Source: DASSFZ01 sp035283185 (GTDB lineage Bacteria > Chloroflexota > Anaerolineae > Fen-1058). Taken from it: a DNA stretch of 64,000 nt. The translations under genes and the position numbers were made by a program. The stretch covers positions 19,351 through 83,350 of the forward strand of contig DATEUJ010000142.1 of assembly GCA_035283185.1 (NCBI GenBank), read 5' to 3'. Shown here piece after piece: positions 25,758 through 34,446 of the stretch; the stretch's first letter is position 1, and each line of letters begins with the position of its first letter. The notes under the pieces are model-generated. The model was not told the origin of the DNA. It did no database searches and worked only from the letters and a program-made list of their open reading frames with translations.

Positions 25758-27626
25758 CTACGGCGCAGCGGAACCGATCGGCCTCACGATCCACAGCCCG
25801 CTGTTCATGTCGCTGACGAAGATCACATTGTCTGAAGGGCGGATCGCCACACCCCAGACGATCGGAATGTTGCTCGGCAAGCCCGCGGGGGAGTGTGCGC
25901 CTGCGGGCAGGAACTGCCCGACCATGACCGGATCGCCGGGTGTGGACGCGTTAAGCGGTGTCAGGTCGAGCGCGACGACGCCGTTCGTGTACCAGGAGAC
26001 ATACGAGCGGTTGCCGACGACCTCGTTGTTGTGGATCGACCAGAAGCCGACTGGCGGCGGGAACTCATGCACACCGGGCAGATCATCGAAGCTCGCGACC
26101 TGAATGCCAGTCGCCGCATCGAAGACGCGCAGGAAACCCCAGGATGGCTGTTGCGCCTGGAGCGTCGCCGAGCCGGCAGCGACCATGCCTTGTGCCGTCG
26201 CGTGATCGGTGAAGAGCACTGGAATGTTCACGCTCCCGAAGTCGAACCACTGCGGGCTGGTGGCCGTCGCGATGAAGTCATGCACGACTGCGACCGCGCC
26301 GGCCGCAGCCGCTGCTGCGTCCTGTTCCTGGTGCAGGCAGAGCGGGAACTCGCCGCCGCCCGGATCGAAGAAGGGGAACGGCGAGCGCACGACGGCGATC
26401 TTTCCCGATGTGCCGGGCGGGTAGTCGCCGCTCACGCAGCCCTGGTTCGCGGCCTGCACGACGCCGGCCGTCAGGCTATGGCCCGGCGCTTCCCAGAGCG
26501 GAGTTCCACCCGGCGACTCGCTGGCCACGCCCATTTGTCCAGCCCCATAGAGAATGTGCGCCGGCGAGCGCGGGTCGAAGTCCTCGTCGTTCTGGAGAAG
26601 AAAGCGCCGGCTCGCTCCCTGCCACTCGGACACCGAGTGGGCATCGCCATCGGCATCCGCCGGATACCGGGTCCGGGAGACTAAGACTGGGTCCGTCACG
26701 TCGCTGATGTCGAGCGTCAAGACACCGAGATCCCAGTACGAGACGTAGGCCTTCATGCCGTCGGCGCTGACCCGCGCACTGTGATCGAAGCTGGCGCCGA
26801 AGCTGCCCAGCCCGTAGAATGGTCCGGGCGCAAGCCCGTTCGCGGCGGCACCCCATTCACCGACCTGGACAGGGTTGCGTGGGTCCGTGACGTCGACGAT
26901 GCGGAAGTCGCCGCCGGGCACAGGATCGAAGAACTCGTCGAACGGGTTTGCGAGCAGTGCATAGACGTTGCTCCCACGCTGGAAGAGGTCAAGCTCGTGG
27001 ACGCCGCCACCGCCGTGCGACACGCCGAGAAAGCTCAGCTTCCTGGGCCGGTACGGGTTCGTCACGTCCCAGAACTCCGGACCGAATTGCGCGCGGTCGA
27101 GCGCCGGCTGGCCACCACAACGTTGGAGGCCAACAGCTAATAGGTCACCCGTGAAGAAGGCTGTCGAGACCTGACGCACGACCACGTCTTCGGCGCTCGT
27201 CCCCGGGCGCGAGGCAAGCGCACCGATGACCCGCGGTGCACTCAGGTTGGAGACATCGACGATCTTGACGCCGCGCCCGGTGCAGGGGGATCCCCAAGTG
27301 CCGACGTAGGCGAAGTTCCCGTGCACCCAGACGTCCGCGCTGGTGTCTTGTGCGCCAAGCGCGTTGTGACCGAGCACCTCGAAGTTATCGGCGAGGAGCG
27401 GCGCCGGATCGGACGGCGGAGCCTGATTGAGCAGGCCATACGCACGGGCGCGATCGTTGAGCGCGTTGAGCGCGTTTTGCAGGCCGGCATCCCGCTTGAA
27501 CTTTGGCGGCGGATCGGCCGAAGCCGCCTGAGTCCCGACGAGAAAAGCGGAAACGAGAAGCAACACACTCACGACGGCAATAGCCGCGAGCATGCGCCTG
27601 GACCTGGTAAACATCGGAATTCTCAT
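25758..27626 (-). CDS. Secreted LVIVD-repeat beta-propeller with degenerate PA domain, copy 3
   Basis: A 622-aa exported protein, signal peptide about residues 1-35. LVIVD blades include GRGVKIVDVSNLSAPRVIG and DFRIVDVTDPRNPVQVGEW. The region near residues 380-470 keeps the PA frame (GKIAVVRSPFPFF, AAAAAAGAVAVVHDF) but lacks the usual RGxCxFxxK motif. Histidine-led blades: GVHELDLF, DHSARVSADG, AHSVSEW, IHNNEVVGN. It ends SDMNSGLWIVRP. GAAAGGAGGTG precedes the ATG at 27626; the leader variant here is AACCAAGAAAGGAGG. Closest to copy 2 by these blade motifs. Confidence 0.83.
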   Translation of the reverse strand: MRIPMFTRSRRMLAAIAVVSVLLLVSAFLVGTQAASADPPPKFKRDAGLQNALNALNDRARAYGLLNQAPPSDPAPLLADNFEVLGHNALGAQDTSADVWVHGNFAYVGTWGSPCTGRGVKIVDVSNLSAPRVIGALASRPGTSAEDVVVRQVSTAFFTGDLLAVGLQRCGGQPALDRAQFGPEFWDVTNPYRPRKLSFLGVSHGGGGVHELDLFQRGSNVYALLANPFDEFFDPVPGGDFRIVDVTDPRNPVQVGEWGAAANGLAPGPFYGLGSFGASFDHSARVSADGMKAYVSYWDLGVLTLDISDVTDPVLVSRTRYPADADGDAHSVSEWQGASRRFLLQNDEDFDPRSPAHILYGAGQMGVASESPGGTPLWEAPGHSLTAGVVQAANQGCVSGDYPPGTSGKIAVVRSPFPFFDPGGGEFPLCLHQEQDAAAAAAGAVAVVHDFIATATSPQWFDFGSVNIPVLFTDHATAQGMVAAGSATLQAQQPSWGFLRVFDAATGIQVASFDDLPGVHEFPPPVGFWSIHNNEVVGNRSYVSWYTNGVVALDLTPLNASTPGDPVMVGQFLPAGAHSPAGLPSNIPIVWGVAIRPSDNVIFVSDMNSGLWIVRPIGSAAP

Positions 27627-27831
27627 GGTACACCTCCTTTCTTGGTTTCATGCGCTTCACACGCGTCTCACAAGCGCAGTCGAAGGATCACGCGATTGCG
27701 GGGAGTAGACACGTGTTGTCGCGTGCTACACAAAAGAGGGAGAGGCCCAGCACCATCGCGAGTCCGATCAGCATTCGGGTTTGCAGGGTCCAACATATCC
27801 AAGATTTGACCGCAATGAACGGGCCGTAGGT

Positions 27832-27859
27832 GGCCGGGCCGGCGTTTGCCGGCCCGGCC
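27832..27859 (-). terminator. GC-rich hairpin after LVIVD gene 4
   Basis: GGCCGGGCCGGC pairs with GCCGGCCCGGCC around GTTT, about 20 bases past the stop codon of copy 4. Confidence 0.55.
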
Positions 27860-27878
27860 GTTACCGCATCAATCCGGC

Positions 27879-29843
27879 TCAAGGATTCGTGTCCTGGAAG
27901 ATCCAGAGACCGCTATCCCGGTCGCTGGCGAGGATGTACAACTGGCCGGTGGCCGGATGGCGCCACATCTCGACGCCCCAGAAGTCGTTGCCCAGCGGGT
28001 CGAGGTAGCCACCCACCTGGACGATGCACGGGGCGCCGTCGCTGCCGCACCCGTGCTCCTTGATCTTGAAGGCGCGGAAGCCGCCCGCGTAGTAGGAGGA
28101 GTAGAACCTGCTCGAGTCCGTCGGGTGCGCGGCGATCTCGTGGACGGACAGGACGCCGAACCCGATGGCGAAGGCCGGATCCATCGCCTGTGGGATGGCA
28201 AATGTGTCGAGCTCCGCGAAGGTGCTCGCGTCGTACAGGTGGATGTAGCCCCACCCGTCGAAGATCGACGTGATGTCGATCTCGAACCCGACCTCGCCGA
28301 TGTCCGGCTCGACGTCGTTCGGGTCGTCATCCGGGTACGGCAGGTCGAAGTTCAGCGCACGGTTGAACAGCTCGTGGAGCGCCGCGTGCGTGGTGCATGT
28401 GGCTACGATCTGCTCGTCGTCGGGGAAGGCCCCGAACCCGCAGAAAGGCGGGTCGTCCAGGGCAGCGCTGCCGAGGTGCCGGGCCACGAACAGGACGGCG
28501 TCCCAGCCCTGGTCGGTGGCGTTGTCGGCCTTCTCGCCTGGGAAGCACGCCGGCTCGGTGTTGTCCGGGTCGCCCACTGGACCACGCTGGAGGACGATGA
28601 TCTGCTCCTCGCCCGGCTCAAGCGACCCAGGCGGGAAGATGCTGTCTGCCAGCGGGATCGGCGTCGAGGTCCCAGGGCAGCCATACCCGCCGTAGGCCAC
28701 CGGGCCGTTGAGCCGCTTGTCCGCAAGGAGGGTGACCGGCGCCCCACCGACCGGGACCGTCGTGTACGTCTTCGGCGCGCCGGGCCCGGTCGCTCTGGTT
28801 AGCGGAGTAGTTCGGAACGCGTCAAAGTCCTCGTCGGTGGTGACGAAGCGAGCATTGTCCGCCGTCCACTCTGCATAATGGCCGTTGCCCTCCGGCGTCA
28901 GCGACCTGCCGGTCTGGAAAAGCAGCTCGGGGTCAGGGTTGGTGAAATCCGTGTCGCCGACAAAGATTGGGTGGGCGGGGTCGTCGACGTTGAGGATGAC
29001 GTACCCGCCATCCCAGTACGACAGCAGCATGAGGAAGTGGCCGTCGATCTGCTTGACTACCATGTCGTGCAGGAACGACGTGAGCGTCCCAAGCCCGATC
29101 TCCGGCTGGGCGATGTTGAACTGGTTTAGGTCGAGCTCGCTGATCAGCACGGGTTTGCGGGGATTCGTGATGTCCAGGATGTCGACGTCCTTGGCCTCCT
29201 CGTCGTCGACAATCACGACGTACGCCTTGTTCCCTGCGTCCCAGGCGAAAGCACTGTGCACCTGGTTGGCGTCGTGAGGTGTGTTCATCACGTCTTGAAC
29301 GCCCCTGGTGAAGTCCCCAAGGTTCTCAGAGAGCTTAAAGGGCTTGAGTGGGTTCGTGATGTTCCAGATGGAGATGCCCGCCTTGTAGTTCTTGCCGCAT
29401 CCCTCGTTGTTCAGAACCAGGATGTCTCCGTTGAACTTCGGGGTGTCGATGTGAAGCGCCTGCACTCCCTCGCTCACGATCGTGTCCTGATGGGCCGGGA
29501 TGAATCCGACCTGCCTGGGCCGTGCGGGGTTCGAGATGTCGACGACATACACGCCGCCGTCGAGGGTCCCGCCCTCGGGCCCTGCGCAGGCGGCCGTGTT
29601 CCACCGCCCAAGGTAGGCGAAGTTCCCGAGCGCGGCCACGTCAGAAATGGCTCCTGGCTCGACGGGGTTGACCGTCAGCTTGGAGACGAAGTCGATCGTC
29701 CCGAACTCGCCGGTGCCGGTCAGATGATCGGTGCCTCCATGCTGTGCAGCCGCGCCGCCGACGGCAGCAAGCGTCAACGTGATCGTCATCAGCACACCGA
29801 CGAGCGTGCGCTTCCTCGTTCGATCGATTATCCTATATCGCAT
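27879..29843 (-). CDS. Secreted LVIVD-repeat beta-propeller with divergent PA-like insert, copy 4
   Basis: A 654-aa exported protein (signal TLVGVLMTITLTLAAVGGAAA). Blade strands include GGVYVVDISNPARPRQVGF and VDILDITNPRKPVLISEL. The insert near residues 375-480 aligns in position with the PA domain of copy 1 (EEQIIVLQRGPVGD, then ATDQGWDAVLFVARH) but is longer and altered. Histidine-led blades: VHSAFAWDAG, LHDMVVKQ, GHYAEW, VHEIAAH. The end NDFWGVEMWR...ASDRDSGLWIFQ is nearly that of copy 1, so copies 1 and 4 are sisters although they are not adjacent. GCCAAGGGAGGG precedes the ATG. Confidence 0.83.
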   Translation of the reverse strand: MRYRIIDRTRKRTLVGVLMTITLTLAAVGGAAAQHGGTDHLTGTGEFGTIDFVSKLTVNPVEPGAISDVAALGNFAYLGRWNTAACAGPEGGTLDGGVYVVDISNPARPRQVGFIPAHQDTIVSEGVQALHIDTPKFNGDILVLNNEGCGKNYKAGISIWNITNPLKPFKLSENLGDFTRGVQDVMNTPHDANQVHSAFAWDAGNKAYVVIVDDEEAKDVDILDITNPRKPVLISELDLNQFNIAQPEIGLGTLTSFLHDMVVKQIDGHFLMLLSYWDGGYVILNVDDPAHPIFVGDTDFTNPDPELLFQTGRSLTPEGNGHYAEWTADNARFVTTDEDFDAFRTTPLTRATGPGAPKTYTTVPVGGAPVTLLADKRLNGPVAYGGYGCPGTSTPIPLADSIFPPGSLEPGEEQIIVLQRGPVGDPDNTEPACFPGEKADNATDQGWDAVLFVARHLGSAALDDPPFCGFGAFPDDEQIVATCTTHAALHELFNRALNFDLPYPDDDPNDVEPDIGEVGFEIDITSIFDGWGYIHLYDASTFAELDTFAIPQAMDPAFAIGFGVLSVHEIAAHPTDSSRFYSSYYAGGFRAFKIKEHGCGSDGAPCIVQVGGYLDPLGNDFWGVEMWRHPATGQLYILASDRDSGLWIFQDTNP

Positions 29844-29922
29844 GGTTTCCCTCCCTTGGCTAGAGGACGATTTCTTGAATTCTTAGGGTAAAGCTTGGCG
29901 ATCCTGTTCTGCTCGAAGCAGG

Positions 29923-29969
29923 TCTGTGACCCGCGTCCTCGGCGGCTGGGGCCGCCGGGTCACAGACCC
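29923..29969 (-). terminator. Long hairpin after LVIVD gene 5
   Basis: GGTCTGTGACCCG pairs with CGGGTCACAGACC, with inner GGCGGC/GCCGCC pairing, about 50 bases downstream of copy 5. Confidence 0.5.
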
Positions 29970-29976
29970 GCACGAA

Positions 29977-29994
29977 CTGTGTCTGCGGGTTCAG
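29977..29994 (-). pseudogene. Remnant of an LVIVD gene 3' end
   Basis: Eighteen bases read LNPQTQ on the minus strand, the exact C-terminal peptide of copy 5 (and, with one added Glu, of copy 6), but lie ~30 bases beyond the true end of copy 5. It looks like the leftover end of a further copy lost by unequal recombination. Confidence 0.45.
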
Positions 29995-30019
29995 TGGTGG
30001 TGAACGCCGTTCATGGTGA

Positions 30020-31426
30020 CTACTGAGTCTGCGGGTTCAGGTAGTCCAGCCGCAACGCCCCTGCCCTCGCCCGGTCGCTCAGCAGGAAGACGTCCACGCC
30101 CCGCACGATGTCGTTGGCGTAGATGAAGTTGTTGTACCAATACGACGACCAGACCAGGCCATCCGCCGGATCGAAGTAGCCGATCTCCCTCGGCGCCGAG
30201 CGGTTGGTGTAGTCGACGATCGTCGTCCCACCGTTGTACCAGGAGGCGACCAGGACGTCGCCCCGGACGCCCGGGATGTTGTTGAAGAGGTGAGACGAGC
30301 AATACTGGCCCGGCTGAGGGCGCGGGATCTGGAATGAGCTTTGCCTGGCGCCGGTCATCCGGTTGTAGAACCAAAGCTGGCCGCTGCCGGTGCCGTCGTC
30401 GCAGCTCCCGAAGATGATCTCGTCTCCGAAGATCACGGTGTCGCCGCCCTCGCTAAACAGTGCCGAGTGGTAGAACTGCACCTCAGGCTCGTCAACCTCC
30501 CACAGTGGCGAGAGTGTCTGTGGATTGGCCGGGCCGGCGGAGATGTCCCAAAGCTCACCCACGCTGCCACACGCCGCAGCGACAAGCCCCAGGGCCAGGT
30601 TGACCTGGATATCGTGGCAGCCCTGCATCGGGTTGAAGCCGAAGGGCACGAGCAGGTCGAACGTCTTCACGTCGATCGCCGGCGTCGCGAGCACGTGCGC
30701 GGCCGCCGGGTTGTTCAGCGGGATCTCGACGATCGAGATTTTCTTGTGGAGCGGATCGTGCGTGTCGGTCGGGTCGTCGTGCGGGCCGCAATCCGGTCCC
30801 GACCGCAGCGGGTACGAGGCCACGTAGACCAGGAGCCGGTTCTTGGCGAGGTCGGGGATCGTCGTGTGCGTGTGTGAGCCGCAGTCGGTGTAGACCGACG
30901 TGACGTACCGCGGGCTTGCCGGATCGCTCACGTCGAAGATGCGGATGCCCTCCCAGCCGGTCTCGAGAGTCTGGGGATTCGCGACGGCGCTGTCGCACGC
31001 CGGCGACGTGCGCACCTGGTCGATTGAGAGAATCAGGATATGGCCCCAGACGGAGATGTCGTTCTGCGGGCCTGGGCAGATCACGTTCGCGACGACGACC
31101 GGCGCTTCGGGGTCGGAAATGTCGATCACGCGGAAGCCACCGTAGTTGCCGGCGAAGGCGAGATTACCCCAGAACGCCAGGTCTGAGTTCGTAGGGCCGA
31201 GGCTCGGGATGTTGACCAGGTGGTGCATGTTCTGGCTGTGGAGATTCGAGCTGTTATGCGAGTGGGCCCCGGAGGCGCCTGCGGCCTCTTGCGTCCCTGC
31301 GTCGGAATCCAGACCCAGCAGAGGCTCGACGGGGTCGGGGTCGTGCCCCAGGGCGGGGCTAACTGCCATCAGCGCCAGAAGCACCGTCACGAGAATGCTG
31401 AATGGCACGTGAAGCTTCCTAGGCAT
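30020..31426 (-). CDS. Secreted LVIVD-repeat beta-propeller, copy 5 (no PA domain)
   Basis: A 468-aa exported protein: signal peptide VPFSILVTVLLALMAVSPALG, then LVIVD blades (NYGGFRVIDISDPEAPVVVA, GIRIFDVSDPASPRYVTS, TTIVDYTNRSAPREIGY). No PA insert, hence shorter. Histidine-led strands are prominent: HTHTTIPDL, GCHDIQVNL, YHSALFSEGG, CSSHLFNNI. Paired cysteines (ICPGPQ, SPACDS, DCGSH, AACGS) suggest disulfides. ATG at 31426 has AAGCCAGAGGAGG upstream, and this start places the signal peptide at the N-terminus. Closest to copy 6: both end in LNPQTQ. Confidence 0.85.
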   Translation of the reverse strand: MPRKLHVPFSILVTVLLALMAVSPALGHDPDPVEPLLGLDSDAGTQEAAGASGAHSHNSSNLHSQNMHHLVNIPSLGPTNSDLAFWGNLAFAGNYGGFRVIDISDPEAPVVVANVICPGPQNDISVWGHILILSIDQVRTSPACDSAVANPQTLETGWEGIRIFDVSDPASPRYVTSVYTDCGSHTHTTIPDLAKNRLLVYVASYPLRSGPDCGPHDDPTDTHDPLHKKISIVEIPLNNPAAAHVLATPAIDVKTFDLLVPFGFNPMQGCHDIQVNLALGLVAAACGSVGELWDISAGPANPQTLSPLWEVDEPEVQFYHSALFSEGGDTVIFGDEIIFGSCDDGTGSGQLWFYNRMTGARQSSFQIPRPQPGQYCSSHLFNNIPGVRGDVLVASWYNGGTTIVDYTNRSAPREIGYFDPADGLVWSSYWYNNFIYANDIVRGVDVFLLSDRARAGALRLDYLNPQTQ

Positions 31427-31566
31427 GTGAGAATCCTCCTCTGGCTTGAATGTGTGGCTCGACTTACGTCCTCTCTGACTTGAGTGGCTGACAGAGGGCC
31501 CCCCTCTGACGGGAGCCCTCCTCACCCTATTGGACTGGCTACAGTCGGTGCTTCTTAGTCGATGAT

Positions 31567-33042
31567 CTACTCCTGCGTCTGCGGGTTCAAGTGATCGAGC
31601 CGCCGGGCGCCCGCGGTTGCCCTATCGCTCAACTCGTAGACGCGCACGCCTTCGAGGATGTCATGCTCGTAAATGAACCCGTTGTACCAGTAGCTCGACC
31701 AGACGCCCCCGAGCACCAGGACGTTCGGGTCGATCGGCGCCGGGTCGACCCAGGCGACCTCGACCGCGTTCGCCGGATTGGTGAAGTCGACGACGCTCGT
31801 GCCGGACTGATAGCTGCCGTGGACGAGGACATACCGGCCGCGCAGCGGCACGACGTTATAGTTATGGATGGTGCAGTTCTCCGTCGCCGTCTGCGGCCGT
31901 GGGAGTGTCCATCTGCCTATGAGCGCCCCGTCGTCTGCGTCGAAGAAGAAGATGCTCTTCATCTCGTCCGTCTGCATGGCGTTCCCAGCGATGGGCGGGA
32001 CGAGCGGCGTGCCTGTCGCCTGGCAGGCCGGCCCGCCCCCACCGCCCGGCTCCCATCCCATGACGAGCACCTCGCCATCCCACGTGAGGCTCGCCGAGTG
32101 CCAGCTCGTAGGGCCTGGGGCCGTCGTCTGGTAGAGTACGACCGGGCTGGCCGGGTTGGTAATGTCCCACACGACGACGTTCGGCCGGCACGCGCCGACG
32201 AGCCGGTTCACGCCGACGTGCGCCGCCACGTCGTGGCAGCCGTTTTGCGACGCCGGGATGCTGTTGTTGATCACGGACGCCGCGGATGGGTTATTGAGTG
32301 GAATCTGGACGGCGACGATCCGGTTGTGCGGGCTGACGCACGTCGTCCCATATGGCGTCGGGCCGGCGAATGCCCCGCTGAAGGCGACCGACACGTACAC
32401 GATCAGCCGGTTATTCGCGAGGTCGGGGACGAGCGTGTGTGTATGCGCTCCGCAGTCGGTCGGGACGGCTTTGACGAGGTTGGCAGCCGTCACCGTCCGC
32501 CAGTCGTTGGCGACGAAAATCTGAAGCCCTTCGAAGCCGGTCACGCCGATCGGCGTGTCCGTCCCCTCGCACGCGCGGCTCAAGTCGTTGTTTGGCAGCG
32601 CCTGGGGCCGGTCGACGGCGCGGACGAGGATGTTTCCCCAGACGGCGACGTCGCCCTGATTGCCGTTGCAATTCACCTGGGCGACCTCTTGTGGGTTCCC
32701 AGGCGCCGAGATGTCGATGACGCGGAAGCCGTCGTAGCGTCCCGCGAAGGCGAGGTTGCCCCAGAAGGCGAGGTCGGAGTTGGCGATGAACGGGCTTAGA
32801 GAGCCGGCCTCGAACGAGTCGCCCAACGGGTGGAGGTTCGGGGTGCGTGGGTCGTCCCGATGCGCCGTCGCGCCGGCGCCACCATTATTGGCGAGGGCTT
32901 CCGCTCCGGCGCCGGCGTTCAGGTCACGCTGAAATTCCTCATCGTCAGGACTTGGGTTCTGACCCAGGACTGGACTCACGACCATCAGCAGCAGCAACAC
33001 GCTGACGGCGAGCCCGGCCAGTGCGAATGTTTTCTTGAGCAT
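31567..33042 (-). CDS. Secreted LVIVD-repeat beta-propeller, copy 6 (no PA domain)
   Basis: A 491-aa exported protein, signal peptide about residues 1-27 (LAGLAVSVLLLLMVVSPVLG). Blades: YDGFRVIDISAPGNPQEVAQ, NVVVWDITNPASPVVLYQ, SGTSVVDFTNPANAVEVAW. Histidine-led strands: HTHTLVPDLANNR, GCHDVAAHVG, WHSASLTWDG, IHNYNVVPL. It shares SDLAFWGNLAFAG, IVAVQIPLNNP-type segments and the LDHLNPQTQ end with copy 5, a clear tandem duplicate pair. The leader CATTCAAGCCA before GGGGG is identical to that of copy 5. First gene transcribed in the six-gene array. Confidence 0.85.
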   Translation of the reverse strand: MLKKTFALAGLAVSVLLLLMVVSPVLGQNPSPDDEEFQRDLNAGAGAEALANNGGAGATAHRDDPRTPNLHPLGDSFEAGSLSPFIANSDLAFWGNLAFAGRYDGFRVIDISAPGNPQEVAQVNCNGNQGDVAVWGNILVRAVDRPQALPNNDLSRACEGTDTPIGVTGFEGLQIFVANDWRTVTAANLVKAVPTDCGAHTHTLVPDLANNRLIVYVSVAFSGAFAGPTPYGTTCVSPHNRIVAVQIPLNNPSAASVINNSIPASQNGCHDVAAHVGVNRLVGACRPNVVVWDITNPASPVVLYQTTAPGPTSWHSASLTWDGEVLVMGWEPGGGGGPACQATGTPLVPPIAGNAMQTDEMKSIFFFDADDGALIGRWTLPRPQTATENCTIHNYNVVPLRGRYVLVHGSYQSGTSVVDFTNPANAVEVAWVDPAPIDPNVLVLGGVWSSYWYNGFIYEHDILEGVRVYELSDRATAGARRLDHLNPQTQE

Positions 33043-33552
33043 GTGTGTATCCCCCTTGGCTTGAATGCGAGGCTATGGCGATCTCTCGACTACGACTGGC
33101 CGTGCACTTGGGCCAGTCCCCACTCACATGACTCTCGATTGTGAATCAGGCTTCTGCGTCGGTCTGTCGTCTACGCGCTCATCACCTCCATTCCGTTGGA
33201 ACGCACTTCAGTCACGGTCCTTGCGAAACACTCCGTGGCGAAGCCGAGTGACAACAATCAGCGGAATGTCGCCCCCGTTTTGAAATGCAAGCGACTCCGG
33301 ATGAACAAGAATGAAAAGTTCGTCGCTATGTGTTGAAACGGAGAGACGGAAAGGGAGCAATTACAACTATAGTTGTCTTCATTATATATGAATTATCAGC
33401 AAATGTACATAGGAATCTGGTTAGAATATGGGGATTGTGCGAATTCCACCCTGTGATGTCACGGGGATTGACTGAGGCAGTGGAGGGCGGGAAGATTGGA
33501 AACGGGTTTGAAAAGACCTGGCAGGTCTCGGAGACCTGCCAGGTCTTGATGG
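33043..33552. other. Gene-free region with duplicated segment
   Basis: No gene seen. 33390-33449 resembles 34389-34448 (AAATGTACATAGGAATCTGG against AAATGTAAATAAGAATCCGG). A ~100-base insertion with a palindrome pair lies at 33450-33552. Confidence 0.5.
33514..33546. repeat. Paired palindromic word AGACCTG(G/C)CAGGTCT
   Basis: AGACCTGGCAGGTCT, CGG, AGACCTGCCAGGTCT: two exact reverse-complementary 15-mers around CGG, the same plan as 20960-20992. Confidence 0.88.
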
Positions 33553-33600
33553 CTACGGCTCGACGACGATCTTCGCCGCCATGCCGGCGCCGCCCGGCCG
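33553..33600 (-). pseudogene. Fragment of cupredoxin gene 3' end
   Basis: The minus strand reads GGAGMAAKIVVEP followed by a stop. It differs from the end of the intact cupredoxin protein at 34447 by one residue (K for R). Homology stops after about 48 bases. Confidence 0.7.
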
Positions 33601-33637
33601 GGCACTCCGCCGCCGGGGCTTGTTGTCAACGTTGGCA

Positions 33638-34204
33638 TCAACGCTTGTTATCTTGCACTGGCCACAGACCGGCAGCGATCAACATAAACGCCAAGGCGAG
33701 CAGGACAAAGCCGACTGCCTGGCCTATGACGGTGGGTGTCGCAAACCCAGTAACCGGCAGAGTGGTTGGAGGGCTGGTTGTTATAGGTGTCATCGGGTAC
33801 TGAATCTCAACCGAATGGCACATCTCACGCGCTAACCAGCCGAAGCTGGTGCCGCCAGCCGGATTTACAATTTCCATCTTTATCGGCGCACTACCGTCGG
33901 CTGGAAAGAACGTCACGGTCACGTGCACAGATGGGCGCGTAATGGCAAGTCCCGGTATCTCGCCCGAATCCTTGTCTCCCGTTTGAGCCTCCCAGGACGT
34001 TACGAGGTTGCCGAGGCTGTCTCTCATCTCGTATACGCCTGCGCTGCGCGAGCCTGTGTCCCGATCTCGCCCCCGCAGAAAATTAAACCGTGCACAGGCG
34101 CTGTCCTGTTGAGCAGGCCCGACGGCGACGGCGGCAGAGGCAATTGAGGTGGTCAAGGCTGTGACAAGAACCAGCACGCCAACTAAAATCATTAGCTTCT
34201 TCAT
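33638..34204 (-). CDS. Secreted protein with LPXTG-type sorting signal
   Basis: A 188-aa exported protein, start ATG at 34204 with GAGGAGG upstream, signal peptide LMILVGVLVLVTALTTSIASA. The middle domain (~residues 35-135) is predicted beta-rich and not recognised. The C-terminus follows the Gram-positive wall-sorting plan: a Thr/Pro linker (ITTSPPTT), LPVTG, a hydrophobic stretch of ~23 residues, and a basic tail (DNKR). No sortase gene is in the window. Alternatively the tail may simply be a membrane anchor. It lies between the LVIVD array and the DUF420-cupredoxin gene. Confidence 0.7.
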   Translation of the reverse strand: MKKLMILVGVLVLVTALTTSIASAAVAVGPAQQDSACARFNFLRGRDRDTGSRSAGVYEMRDSLGNLVTSWEAQTGDKDSGEIPGLAITRPSVHVTVTFFPADGSAPIKMEIVNPAGGTSFGWLAREMCHSVEIQYPMTPITTSPPTTLPVTGFATPTVIGQAVGFVLLALAFMLIAAGLWPVQDNKR

Positions 34205-34446
34205 CGGGTGTCCTCCTCTTCTACGAGTGATCGCTAGCCCGCACCGGTCAAATGAGACGTAGCCGCCTGACAGCGTCGGCATCGGATGCGAATGTTGCCG
34301 TGAGCGCTTAGTCCATTCTACCACGTAGCTAGACTTGGGATGTCAAAGTGCTCCAAAGCTCCAAAAAGCAAAATCGATTATACGACAAAATATTAACAAA
34401 TGTAAATAAGAATCCGGTTAGAAACATGGGGATGGTGCGAATTCCA
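34205..34446. other. Intergenic region downstream of the cupredoxin gene
   Basis: No gene. 34370-34446 is AT-rich; from 34389 it is duplicated at 33390. Confidence 0.4.
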
